Source: Chrysoporthe austroafricana
Taxonomy: Eukaryota > Ascomycota > Sordariomycetes > Diaporthales > Cryphonectriaceae
Assembly: GCA_001051155.2 (NCBI GenBank)
Contig: JYIP02000003.1
Span: 1,922,001-1,986,000, forward strand
Direction of reading: 5' to 3'
Length of the DNA stretch: 64,000 nucleotides
The position numbers and the translations under genes were made by a program. This document shows, one piece after another, positions 10,755 through 22,560 of the stretch. A model generated the notes under the pieces. It was not told the origin of the DNA. It did no database searches and saw only the letters and a list, made by a program, of their open reading frames with translations. Within the stretch, counting starts at the first letter, position 1. The number at the start of each line of letters is the position of its first letter.

Positions 10755-11342
10755 ATGTATTACTTTGGTGCTCTTCGCCGCTTGGGTCTTGTGCCTGGCC
10801 TGACGCGCCTGGTCGCTCTGGTCTTGGAATGCATCAGCCTGATTTTTCTTGCAACTCGCAACAATTCAGAAGGTGCATACACCACCAGCTACCTCATTGT
10901 GAGTCTGAATTTCCGAACCCGACGTTGGATCTCAATGGGGCTGACCGGTTTTACCTCGATAGCTGGGCTACCTCATCCTGTTCGACACGGCGGAGGTCGC
11001 CTCCCTGTGCGGACAAGCCCGAGGGTGGGGACTCTCGGCACTGCCCACGCTCATAGCAGGAGACACCGTCGGTCTCCTGATGTTGGTCTGCTCGAGGGAT
11101 TGGTATGGGCTGTGGTATTGGCATGGGCCGTGGTACTCGTTGAGCAAGGAGATTGGGATGGGACTGTTCGTAGCGCTACCGTGAGTGAGAACAGCCACCC
11201 ATCACGTTACATAAGTGTACCACTCACGAGATTTAGAACCCTGCGAATGCTTCTTGTCATCCTCGCCGGCTCGGAATACTGGTACGAGAGCCGAGAGGAT
11301 AATGTCTTGGCTGCAGAACGTGAATCACTACTTCCTTGCTGA
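10755..11342 (+). CDS. Small four-helix integral membrane protein (155 aa, three exons)
   Basis: Exons 10755..10898, 10963..11180 and 11237..11342; introns of 64 and 56 nt with GTGAGT donors, CTGAC or similar branch sites and AG acceptors in matching phase. The spliced protein has four hydrophobic segments: around residues 17-35 (LVALVLECISLIFLA), 47-62 (LILGYLILFDTAEVA), 72-95 (LIAGDTVGLLMLVC) and 113-130 (GMGLFVALPTLRMLLVIL). A Trp/Tyr-rich loop (WYGLWYWHGPWY) joins the last two, and the tail is acidic. No enzyme motif is seen. It resembles small polytopic fungal proteins of unknown role. Translating through the introns gives a misleading Arg-rich sequence, so the spliced model matters. Confidence 0.7.
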   Translation: MYYFGALRRLGLVPGLTRLVALVLECISLIFLATRNNSEGAYTTSYLIVSLNFRTRRWISMGLTGFTSIAGLPHPVRHGGGRLPVRTSPRVGTLGTAHAHSRRHRRSPDVGLLEGLVWAVVLAWAVVLVEQGDWDGTVRSATVSENSHPSRYISVPLTRFRTLRMLLVILAGSEYWYESREDNVLAAERESLLPC

Positions 11343-12038
11343 ACCAAGTCACAGGAAGTTATATTGTGTATACTGGAATTTTTATGTTGCAGACATGAGA
11401 TGTATGCTTTGTCAGGCCTGCCTTTTGGTATATCTCTCTAGACAGATGGTATGGGCAAGCATTTTCTTTCGGGCCAAAATCTCTAGCATTTCCTAGCAGC
11501 TGGCGGCGGAAGACCTGGAGTATAATCCGGATGAGTATATACTACTATAAAATCCCTGAGTGTCTATGTATTGACTTCCAAGGTTGTGCTGGACATCACA
11601 GATTGCGCAATTTGGACTCGAAAGAGTCACGTCCCTCAGAAGTACAGTGCATTGGCACATAAGCCGGACAAACGTTAACACAAACAGATTTCGCTGGCGG
11701 ACAAAACATAGAAGAGCAGTGAAGAGACTGACAAGAATATCCAGTGTTTCTGACTTTGGGTCATCAGAGAAAGTCAGAACCAGCATCTTCAGTCAAAACC
11801 ACGGAGGTGACTTGCATGAGAATGATGGCCACTCAATTCTCATTATCTCTAGCATACTACCCTGGACTCTTCCTGCTAGTGGTTAGGCATGGCATACCTG
11901 GAGAGCAAGCCCGGGACAAGACCTAGTCGACTCCATGCCTCCAAAAATCACCTCAAGCTCCAGCAAATACTTCACATCCCTACGAAGTGTAGCAGCCTCG
12001 CACTATCCGTAGTGTATTTTGTGGTCCCAGTCGAGGCT
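11343..12038. other. Intergenic region
   Basis: Only short overlapping frames on both strands (11493-11886). Nothing recognised. Confidence 0.5.
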
Positions 12039-12293
12039 TCATAGCTCAGCCTTCGATAGCGTTCTGTCCGTGGCACCCAAAGCGTTGTGTTGTGCTGCCT
12101 TCCCTATGCCATCGGCTGTCCCGCTCTTCACCGAAGGCTGAGCTAATTCATACCATTCGGGATCTGGACACCGCCAATATTTTGGGGCACCCATGCTTAG
12201 GCCGTGGATAAGCTGGAGCGGTTGCCGGCATGGCGGGTGTGTTGCCATCGCAGAAATGGGTAGGAGAGTCGAGATGACTACGATAGGCCTCAT
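12039..12293 (-). CDS. Candidate small secreted protein (84 aa)
   Basis: ATG at 12293 to TGA at 12039. The first 17 residues (MRPIVVISTLLPISAMA) form a plausible signal peptide. The short mature part has two cysteines (PPCRQP and WRCPDP) and an aromatic WYEL. Size and layout fit effector-like or cell-surface small secreted proteins, but two cysteines and no homologue in memory make this tentative. The 3' third overlaps a 13-bp inverted repeat, so it may be part of a small mobile or structured element instead. Confidence 0.35.
   Translation of the reverse strand: MRPIVVISTLLPISAMATHPPCRQPLQLIHGLSMGAPKYWRCPDPEWYELAQPSVKSGTADGIGKAAQHNALGATDRTLSKAEL
12043..12144. repeat. Perfect 13-bp inverted repeat, 76-bp spacer
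   Basis: AGCTCAGCCTTCG at 12043-12055 is matched by its exact reverse complement at 12132-12144. It could be the ends of a tiny MITE-like element or a stem in the transcript of the overlapping small ORF. Confidence 0.6.
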
Positions 12294-15078
12294 TTTCGTA
12301 GAGGGGGAGGGCGATAAGCTGCCGTCGTGCGGTTTTTAGTCTGGCTCTTTAGGGTAGGTCCTCATCGAGAGACATTTAGGATTGTCGGAAAGCTGTCGAT
12401 GGAGGGTTGGATGTCATCCAACTCCCACGAGCGGCCGCCTAGCAACGAGCAGGCAGTCTTATGGGTGTCGGCTCAGACCTTTTAGCCGCGTATCAAGTAA
12501 GTGGTCAGTTGGTGGTGATGATGGCCAGTGTGCTCAGTGGATAGCAGGTACCGAGGTTAAGGACATGAGTAATGCATCAAGTCCTGAGGGACATTTAGAA
12601 ATAAATGCCACGCCGTAGAATCTGAGGGGCCATCGACCATTTTGAATGGCCAAGCATGGATTGAGCAAGACAATGAATATATGCATTCAATGACAAATGC
12701 GCACTGTAATTGTGTATCACCGTATGCTGATGGCATAGAAGCCGTCAGTCCGTTGGCTTTCAGAATCGTCAGACGTCTTTATAGGTGAAAGCTAGGAATG
12801 ATAGAAAGAACAATCACTGCTAGTCCCAGTCTCATCAGGTCTTTCAAACTACCAAGGACAGTAGGGAAGTCATTTTAGGCTTCCGCAGATTTGAATCATC
12901 AGCTCGAGCATTGAAGGCACTGATTCAGTCCTTCCATATGACTGAATAACGCACACTATGACAAACTGCAATAGGGGTCGGAACTGACGAGAAAAATAGA
13001 CTGAAGAGAGCAAGAGATAGATGCTACAGCGTGCAGATCCTAATTTATATTAGGTAGATCGTCTAGTAAATCTTCAATTTCCTCAAGTACGGGGCCTTGT
13101 CTGAAAACAAATCTTGACACTTGTTTAGGTCGCCTTGCTATGGGGCTCGTGGCAGTCGATGGTAATTAGCCTCTACATCCTATGCAAAGACGGAACACGA
13201 GAAAACTGCTCATTTAACGAATGGCCAGAAGTTGACCGTGCTCATCTTTGTTAGCGCTGGGTATGTGACCTTAAGCGTTTTTGCAGTGTACATGGGGAGA
13301 CTTGTAATAAAAGCTTGCCTCTACTCTGAAGTGTAAGAAGTAGACTGACCTTTTTTTGCACAAATTCGTCTACGAAGTGTCTGCGAGGACGGCAGACACC
13401 TGACTATGTTGCGATGAATAAACATGCAGGAGTCTTGAGTTCCTATAGCTTCCTTTCAGTCTTATATGACTATGAAGATCGCTGTGTGGGATAGATGTTG
13501 CTATCGGAAGCGCGGCTTGCATCATGACTTAATCCACCAGAAATGGGTCCTCGTCTATCGATGTTGTGAAGTTATATTGACTGGAAGTCGGGGGTTGTCA
13601 TGTTCATCATAGTTTCCCCTTCCCATTCTATACTCATGAATTTCTGGGCAAGTGTCGCCTGTTTTTAAGGGAACCCACAATTATCAATCTCCTTTGCCAG
13701 TTGTCGTCACCTTTCTTCTCCCTGGCTGGGTTTTTGGAATGAGAAGTTGGGCATTCGGGAGTTTTTGGTCCCCACCTCGACCTGGGACGTTGCCACTTAG
13801 AATGCTCACGTTTCAACCCCGTCTATTCCTGAAAATGAACCCGCTCGGGTTGTTTGTGCCGTAACATTCTGGCTTCGCGATGTTTCGTCGCAGAACCTTG
13901 ACCCCTGGAGACACACGGAGACTCCACAAATCCACGCACGCTAAATCCGCTGACAGGACACAGGTGGTGCATCATGTTCAATGCCGGCATAAATCAAGGC
14001 ACACAACGTGGTCAGGTCTGGAACCGAGTGTGGATATGCGGCGTCGCTGTACGGAGTATAGGGCCATTTCTAGCTCCACCACGGCTCATGGTTGATGGTT
14101 GACACCTGCGGGACATGCGTGAACCACCCAGGCACTGTTAGGCTGCCACGGGGTCAAATTTCCGGGCGAGACCGGCGCACTGGGAGAATTAGAGTCTGCC
14201 ACGCTCGTTACAAATGGGCGTTGCGTACTGGCTTCGGTGCCCGATTCATAACATCCCGAGGGCGCACCGAATGTGCTTCATCGCTGGCTTTCTTACTCGT
14301 CACAAATATATTAGCAGTAGAGTCTTGACAGGTCATGGCGCAGGCAGTCCGTGTGGGGTGGGGTACGGTTCGTAAACTTTTGAGACGGTCAAGGCGGTCA
14401 GGCAGATATGATTTTCCGAGTTCTGGGCGACATGAGGGTGTCCATCCCATCGATGCAGCACGAAGCTGCATTTCAGCTCTTGAACTAGACCCTGATAGTA
14501 CTCAGTTTGTCAGATAGCATTCCATCGTCGTGCTACCAACGTGAGAACCTTCACCGCCGGTGACAGAGCCGAACTTACAGCTGCTTCGAATTGTGGGGAC
14601 CAGTTCCACTTGTTCGCAGATTGCCGGCCCTCAGCAAACGGTGGGGGTGACTCAATGATCGGCTTCTAGAAAAATCCGATACAAGTGATCACAGGCATCA
14701 GGCGCGAGGCTCCATAGCCCATATTAGAACAGTCTTTTCCTGGAATCGGGGCGCAGTGGGCTGTATTTTCAGCCCTGGGTCCCTGTGGATTCCACCAAGG
14801 TACTTATGGCCATAGAGGTCGAATGAGACCGAGGAAGCTCCTCATCTGATGCGTGATCATCCTCTTCAAGTCGCTCGCATCTTTATCTTCCGGCAAGCCG
14901 GGTTACGGCAGTTGTCGGAGGCTGAGCGAACAGCTCTGCTACCCTAGGGCAGATAAAACCGGACCTATGCTGTAGAGCAGCACATGTTCTTGACATCAGC
15001 GCTCCCTCTTTCGATGAAGTAGACTTGTTGGGGATGCCTGTGCGGCCGATTAGTTGGAAGACGTTGGGTTTGTGAACC
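12294..15078. other. Gene-poor region, nothing recognised
   Basis: About 2.8 kb of mixed composition. Frames at 13634-13864 and 13880-14517 are short, overlap on opposite strands and have no domain. No repeat family or RNA gene was recognised. Confidence 0.5.
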
Positions 15079-15456
15079 CTTCGTCACACGCATGGAGCGG
15101 TAATATACCTTTATTCAGATTCGGATGCACCGATAGACCACTTTTGGCAATGCCATGCGCACGACTTGACCGCCAAGGGTTGCTCGAGTCAGGAACTGGA
15201 CTCGGACAACGTCCAAGACGACGACACAACGCCGAACCCGACGACCTGGGCTCGTGGACGTGGTCGGCAAGCCTTGAACGCTGACAGTTAGTTAGCCTTC
15301 GGGTGCGAGTTTACCCTCGGCTTTTGCGGTGTATCGGCCGCTGTACCCGATAACAGCAATGTGTATGGTGGGAAGGCTTCCAGAACTGGTCGAAAGGACG
15401 TTGGATCGCCCTACTTCACCGGTGTGGAGGCTCTCCTGCAAGCACTCCCACAGAGG
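15079..15456 (+). pseudogene. Possible secreted-protein relic with one amber codon
   Basis: The plus frame is open from about 15079 to TAA at 15454 except for TAG at 15289-15291. It is Cys/Asp-rich (HFWQCHAHDLTAKGCSSQEL and a DDDTTPNPTTW linker before the stop; FGCEFTLGFCGVSAA then SPYFTGVEALLQALPQR after it). The C-E-F-x-GFCG pattern and the end are loosely like the Cys-rich and C-terminal parts of fungal killer-toxin-like chitinases, but too weak for a family call. The last codon plus TAA also reads as a GTAAGG donor. Confidence 0.3.
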
Positions 15457-16068
15457 TAAGGAGCGCTCTGGGATTCTAGGCCCCCGGATCACGGCATGGG
15501 TTAGACCCACCGTCGCTTCCCTCCTCACCTGCTGGGTAGCGATTTCGTTGTGACCATAGGATGCACAGATATACCACAGTACCTAGAAGGGCAGTGTGCG
15601 GCGCTGGCCCGCAGTAAAAATCTGCTCAAGCAAGGGACCGTCTTAATTATGGGCCGCGACTGTATTGGTCACTCGGTCAGAGAGGCCTTGTCGACATATT
15701 AATATGTTACTCCGTACTGGGTAGTATGTACGTAACCTGCAACCTGGTACGGTCATGACCCAGGACCCAGGACAAGGCTCAGGTTGCTCACGTGAATTTT
15801 TTGGATGCACTCCATCACCATTGGGCGAGAGAAGGGAATGTCTCCGACGATCAACGGATAGGCGCCGATGTACCGTATACTTACCACGCCTGGCCAATTG
15901 GATCGTCTTAGGCGACCTTAGTCGTCGGCTATCCCAGTGCGCGAAGCTGCTCGAGCTGCCTACAGCCCTTGGTGCAAACGCTGCCTGTTCACCTGGCCAG
16001 GACTTGAGGCCCGCTGGTGTCCAGCTGCTCTGCCATGTGCTGCCCGCCTCGGCTGTATAATTTCAGGA
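15457..16068. other. Relic-like region, no supported gene
   Basis: Plus frames around 15755-16060 are Cys-rich but have no start, domain or splice junction. They may belong to the same dead locus as the frames at 15079 and 16069. Confidence 0.3.
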
Positions 16069-16498
16069 CGTGTGACAAGGACTCTCCCGACGAGAGCTGA
16101 TCGGCGCAGGCAACGGTGATACGCCCTCAACTAGGGAATGCGGCCACCACCGACTTGCATGGTGCAATCAGGACGGGCTCCCCTCCCTAGCTCCCCTGCA
16201 GGATTCGTCGGATTATTTTCGAGCGATAGCAGACGGACCTTGCTCGTCTAAGCACCTGCTGGCCGTCGAAGAGGCCTCGTCCCCCACCCGGATCCTGTCG
16301 CTGGCAGAACACTTCGGCCTCGACTCTGGCCTAGGGCTTGACTCGGAAGTTCCTCAGCCCCTAGAATCAGGTCCTGAGCAGCTTGCCGACCATCCACGAG
16401 GCGCGCATCCGACGGCCGCACAGTATCCTAGACGCAACCACCCGCCAAGCGTCGGTTATCCAGCCGAGGAACCCGGCATCTCATCATGGCGAATCTGA
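16069..16498 (+). other. Long start-less open frame (possible exon relic)
   Basis: About 143 codons with no stop, from just after TGA at about 16069 to TGA at 16496. The composition is protein-like and acidic (LAEHFGLDSGLGLDSEVPQ, PLESGPEQLADHPRG), with third positions mostly C or G. There is no ATG near its 5' end and no recognised domain. High GC makes long open frames likelier by chance, so this is only a candidate exon or relic. Confidence 0.25.
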
Positions 16499-19400
16499 TC
16501 TAAAGGATTAAGGTATCGTGTACCACAGTACGATACTGCCCAAGGCTTGTGCGTCCCACGCTTCCACTGGCGCAGCTCTGTGGAGCCCCCCACTGCGGCC
16601 CCTGTCTGTCAAAACAACAACCCAGTCACCAAGGATGGGGTGGTTTGGTGCCGACTGCGCAATACACTGCGAGGCGTTCGTCCTGGGCCAGGCAGGCAGC
16701 CCCTGCGCTGCAGAATCAGAAACTCTTGATTTCTCTTCCCGAGGATGACGACTGGCTAATCAATTATGATAGAGATTCAGCAGGGATGAGGGGCCAATAC
16801 CGCAGCGTCTGGCCCGACTGGGGCTTTCCACACCAGTCTGCAAGAGCAAACACACAGACCATCCACGCCGCCCTACAGTCGTATACCTCGAAGCTTAAAT
16901 ACAACCTCACTCCCTCCCAATCGCGCTTGCCGTGCCCTCTTCGACCAATTCGGGTTTCTGCCCACCTGAAGGCCTCAATCTGAAGGAGTGCGTCTCGCCA
17001 CCAACCACTTGTCTGTCTCGATCTTCTTCGGAGGTCCCCACCACTATCCATCACGCCAGCGTCTTCTCTCGTCAGGCACACACTCGACTTTTAGGTCGGC
17101 CGATTACTCACGCTTGCAGCGGACAACTGCGTTTGTGCCGGGCACCCGTGGGGTCATCACCTTGAGTACAACTCGCGATGTGTGAGTACAACAAGGTATA
17201 GATCTTCGCCCGTCGTTAGGCGAGTTCCGTGCTCACAAACTGGTAGATCGAGTATTCATGCGGTCACTGGCACGGCCAGGCCGCTATCTGGTGCCCCACC
17301 TATACACGGACACAGCGTCGATGTGCACCCCATTTTACCCATTATGAATACCGGTATGTTGTCCGCCCAATCTAGGAAGACGGCTTGATGACATTGCTGA
17401 CTGGATACAGGGGATGGGAAGTCTGCTGTATGTTGACGCCAGCAACGTCTGTAGCACGTGTCCCTCTTACTGACTCTGCTCGCCGGTAATAGCCCACTGC
17501 AGGCCGACGACTCCCTCTCCGTGGGAGCACCTGATCAACCGACGCAATCAGCCTGCACACTGCCTGTAATGGCCCGGCGGGTCAAGCGGACGCGCGATTA
17601 CGTGGCATGCTCCGTCCCTCTCTGTGCATGTGCATAGGGACCTCCGACACCGCGGAGACCACTGTCAAAGTTCCGACCCCGGTTGCAGGCTGTGATTTCT
17701 TTTCTTTTTTTTTGGTACAGCACGATCCGATCTGAGGTACAATACGTCACGGGACGTAAGTCAACAGACATGGGTGAGGGCCACGGCAGTACCAGACCCG
17801 GCGGCCTCACGATCTCCACGACCCTCGCGTTCGACATGAGAAAAAGAAGAGGAGGAAGCGTCATTGATCCTGCCCGACCACTCAGGACACAACAAGATGG
17901 GCCAAAGCAAACATGAAGGATCGTTTCAGCGGCGCAGGCGCAGGGGTGGAAAAAGAAAGAAAAAAGTGATTGAAAAGAACAGGACCTCGTATGAGAGGGT
18001 TTGGGTGGCGTTTTCCGAGCTGCTGAGCATCTCATTGCTTCACACGTCTCAACAGCGGTGTGGGAAAATCATGACCACACCTGACAGGGATCAATGTGAG
18101 ACTTGCAGCCATTCACATGATGGAGTTTGGCTTGGAACGGCTGGTAGGCCACGCTCGGCAGCCCACTTGCTGGCTGGGCCATCAAAGGAACGCGGTGTGG
18201 TTGGGCGTCTCAGAATTTGCTTTTGATTTGGATCCCCACGCGCGCAGACGGGGTTCACGGTGAGAGCAGGAGTTTGGATCTTACGGCGGATTGGACGGGG
18301 GCTGAGATTCAAAAGCAACAGCTTTCACATTTCGTATCCGGGGTTAATCTGATTTGATTTCAAAATTACAACCTGCATACAGTGTATTGTCTTGAGACGG
18401 AGTTCGGAGGGCTGCACGGAATTTGACATGTAGGCCGGTATCGATATGATTTATCAACGGGCGAAATACCAACTACAACCCCTGTCTCGTCATTGCTTTT
18501 GTTGTTTTGCGCCGACGACTATCTGCCGGCGGCCTTTACTGGACGAGGATCTGTCGATCTGTGGTTCCAGCGACCTGTCACTTGCTCATTCATGACAGGT
18601 CTGTCAGGCAGCTAAAAGGGCGCGGAGGGCAAATGCCTGGACGGAATGTGACAGGCTGATACTGCTGCAATGCCACCATACCGGCAACGGTCGCGATTCC
18701 GGGAGCACCATGTGCCACCCATGCAAGATAGCGAGCACGCCACCCGCAAGACCAGAATCTCCTGCGCTGCAGCTGCGAAAGCGTAAAGCCGTGCAGGTGT
18801 GGAGCGTTGCATTGAGAGATTCCGACCCTCCATGACAGCGCTGCCCGGGAAAAGCAGCGTTAGCCGCAGGCGGGTGTCCCGTGGCCTGCTCCTGGGGCCA
18901 GGTCGCAAAAGCAACTGGCCGTGGGAAGGGCAGGCTACAGTTTGTCCGTAACATGAGGTTCAGATCTTGCCCCAGCTGTGGTTTCTTTTTTTTCTTTGGG
19001 TGTGGTTGGCGGCGGGGGGGACCAAGTCCAACCGACTAGGTTTATCGACCCCCCCGCCTCTGTAGGGTCGCTTTCAAACCAGCCATCAGCAGCAGCTGAG
19101 GCACCGTGCAGCAGCCACGCCGCCATGCGCAAACCTTACTTGACTGGGCAGCGGACGTCAAAGGACTCACCCAAAGCGCACGATGCACGTGCTATCTGCA
19201 GTGTAACCCTGCACTGTGGACAGGAGGGATTCGACGACATGCTGCACGGCGAGCGGCGAGGACGCTAGGCGCTAGCAGCCCCAACTGACAAAACCTGGCT
19301 GGAGCCGCCCGGCTGAAATGCTTCCTTGACGGCAGGCTGCGCGAGGCACATGAGAGGCGCCCGTGGTGCCCAAGCAGTGTCTCCGGGCTGGAGCCTTCGA

Positions 19401-22400
19401 CGCACGGTCCCAGGTACGACAGTGGCAATTCGCGTCTATGAAGATCGCCTGCGCAGTCCCAGCACCCCGGTCAGCCCGCGTCGGATGATGCCCTGATCGT
19501 CCGTCACCGCAGCCTTCACGGTACTCACTCGCTCGCTGTCCATACCGCCTGCCCCTTCCGAGATCCAGACGGCCGGCGATCTGACCCCAGACCCTTGGCG
19601 AGCCTCCAGTGGCACCCGTCATATGATCAGCAGTCAGGCAGCGCTGGCACCGGGGTCGTGCCCCTCCTTCAGAGCCAGGCCCACGCTGGGGTTACGGTCC
19701 TCAGTCCACGTGGCCGGAACCCACACAGAGCCTACAGTACTGGGTACCCCGTAGTCCACATAGAGAAGGGGGAGGGGGGCGCGGCGAGGCATGGTCAGGC
19801 TTGCCCTCCCCGAGGTTGCATGGGCACGCTCCTTACCTCCCTCTGGCGAGCAGTGACCCTGCTCGCCTGAAACTGTACCGGTTCTGGCAGCGAGCCCGAG
19901 GCAAAGCAAAAGAATGAGAAGGCAAATCAAAAGCATAGTCGAGCGTTCGGCCTGTCCATTCGCGGCGTCCCGCGGCATAAGAAGCACAAAAGGTGTGGCA
20001 TTGCTCGGGATCCGAGAATCAGCGCCTGTAAATTATGCAAGTACCTGTCACCGGTCAGCTGGTGAAGTGGGATGCCGCTGTCTGGACCGGACTGGACTGG
20101 ATCGACAGGCCGTCGCCTATGGAACACGATCGACAACAACATTGAGCGAGCCGCTGTAAGTACCTGAGTACCGTGTGCAGATGTGCTCGGTTGTGCAGGG
20201 CTGGAATGACAAGCGCCATTCGGTGGAGAGGTATCTGACACTGGCAACTTGCATCGTAGGATTCGCTACCACGGGCTCGGACCCGAGAAGGCCGCGGACA
20301 ACTTGAGATTATGGGCCTGCTAAATATACTTCACGCCACCGTGCACAATAGTGCTGCTAGATCCACAGCGGAGGAAACTATTGAATCGATACCGACAGGC
20401 ATAAGGGGCACGAGTCGTGGGAAGGAACAGCCGAAGAGGCGTCGACGACCACCTGCTCAGATATCTTGAAAATTGGGGATATCCAGAGGGGGGTAGGCCT
20501 GATGACACAGTGGAACCAACCTGATCACGTCTATGCTGAAAGTAATTCTGCGGAAGCGGAGCCCCCCGAAAGATCGATAACGACGTGTGAATGTAATCGT
20601 CCGGATACTTCAGAACATACTTTGTCTATCGACTGTGTAGAGAAGCATATCCCGTAGTCCAAAATCTGCTGCGGAACTTACTTAGACTCTAGATTGCTGA
20701 TTACCATTGAACACCCAGCGGTGTGCCTTTTGTCCACTTCAGGCGGTATGATACCCCCTGCAACTTCTCCCTTATATATTGAATAATTGCAGACGGATTA
20801 TAACTATCAAGGCATTGCCGGAAGCTGTTTCATTAATTACGCTCCGTGCCGGCGTCAGCTAGCCGCTCGATCGTATTCGCGCCTCACCTCTTATCTGCAA
20901 GCCTACAAGACTGTCATTCGGAGCGCCGGCAAGGGAACGAAGGAGCTAGTCAGCTGGGGCCGCAGCTCGTGAGAACCATCTCTTGGTCCTCCATCGCTAC
21001 TGCGCTTCGCTTTTCGTTGAGACTCACCCAGTCTGCGGCACTCCCCTCGGGAGGCCCACGGACCCGAAGATCCCTGAACGAAAATACGGTCTAGAGGTAA
21101 GCACAAGTCGCGCAGCAAATCAAACCACTTGTCAAAGCCCGCGCCAGAGTCGTAACTATATCAAAACCCGATGGATGGTCACAGCAAATGTATCATCTCT
21201 CCTAGGTGAATGGCCACCTGCCTGCAGGCCGCCACCCGCAGCTACTGGGCTTTGAGCGCTTGTCCGCACTGCTTTGAGTGGCATTACTAGCTGATCCTTC
21301 ACTAACTATAGGGGATTAAGGGCAAGGTGGAAAAGGTGAAGGATTGGCGGGCCATAGAAGTGTTGCCTTCCGTGGTATATGCCGCGTAGTCCAGGAATGC
21401 CTTGGCTGCTCCACTCAACCAGGACGCCATAATATGGCCGGCTTGTTTTGTATCTAGGCAAGGATGTTTCACAATTAGGCATGTACTGTGTAAGTGTTCC
21501 CAAGCCCCCCTCGAATTGCTGTTGCTAGCAAGCAAATAACCTGCGGTGCCTCCGATACAGATTGGCGAAGGAATGGCCGACTCCACGCCGGTGTGAGAAC
21601 CACGTCTCAACTGCTACTTTCCGGGCAACCGGTCAGCGTTTAGAGTTTCGCTAAGGATGCTACCCCGACTCCCGGGAAGTTCAGGCCAGCGGTTCGTAGG
21701 GGTGGAAACTCCACGAACTGGGCTTTCTGGGGAGATCTGGTGGTCTAGATCAAGTACCTGCAGCTCGTTAATCTCGGGAGCTTTCCACTATTGTAAACTG
21801 CGTGCGGCGTCAGCCCAGATACTGCAATTTTGTAGCTTCTGGCTGCTGCAAAAATCTTCGCTCTCAATCTCAAGCAACAGAACCAGTGATTTCTACACCA
21901 TAAACTGTTCCCAGTCACATGGGGGTGGCCGCGCGTTTTTGAGAGCTGCTATAATTTGACCCCGAGGAGCACTACATACAGCGCACCCATGCTGGGGCTG
22001 AACCCAGAAGAGCCCAGGTCGTCTGTCCCAATACTCTGGTTTGCCCTTGTCGTTATTGCTGCCGTAAGCAACGCCAAAAACTCTATATCAGTTGAAATGA
22101 TGTATTCCCCCTAATCAATGAGGGCTCGGCTGTTTTACCCTTGCCTCTGCATCTCGTTCGTGATCTCGACTATCTCGTTGCTAATACCCCAACCATTCTG
22201 ATAGGTCATATTACAGTACTATGTTACTTCAAGTGGATGCAACATGGACGAACGCAGCTACATCGGTTTAATTATGGTGCAAAGTAGAACGTCACAACTT
22301 GCAAGGCAACTCGCTCCTCGCCCTCTTTATCCCTGGCAAATGCAGTGGGAGATGAACGGCTGAAGTGAACCACACCATTGCCTTCACCTGTGATCTAATT

Positions 22401-22560
22401 ACCGTGCTGACAGCCTGCAGCCTGTATTTTGCATGGATTCTCGCATAACATCGCATAACATCACGCTAACGTTCATGTGACCAGGCAAATGGGTTGATAC
22501 CCAATTAGTCTCTAACTTGAAAAACGGCTGCGGTTTTAGCATCACACCGCCCGGCGTCCT
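16499..22560. other. Six-kilobase gene-poor stretch
   Basis: Many short overlapping frames, none with a domain. The longer ones (16549-16983 plus; 17598-18035 minus; 18604-18954 minus; 19272-19622 minus; 21302-21610 minus) conflict with frames on the other strand. The frame at 21302-21610 and a second frame over the same bases both look mildly protein-like, which suggests a frameshifted relic. No tRNA, rRNA or transposon signature was seen. Confidence 0.45.

Noticed and set aside
17598..18035. 145-codon minus ORF
   Set aside because: Composition unlike a protein, contains translated poly-T/C tracts, and overlaps a plus frame of 120 codons; no domain.
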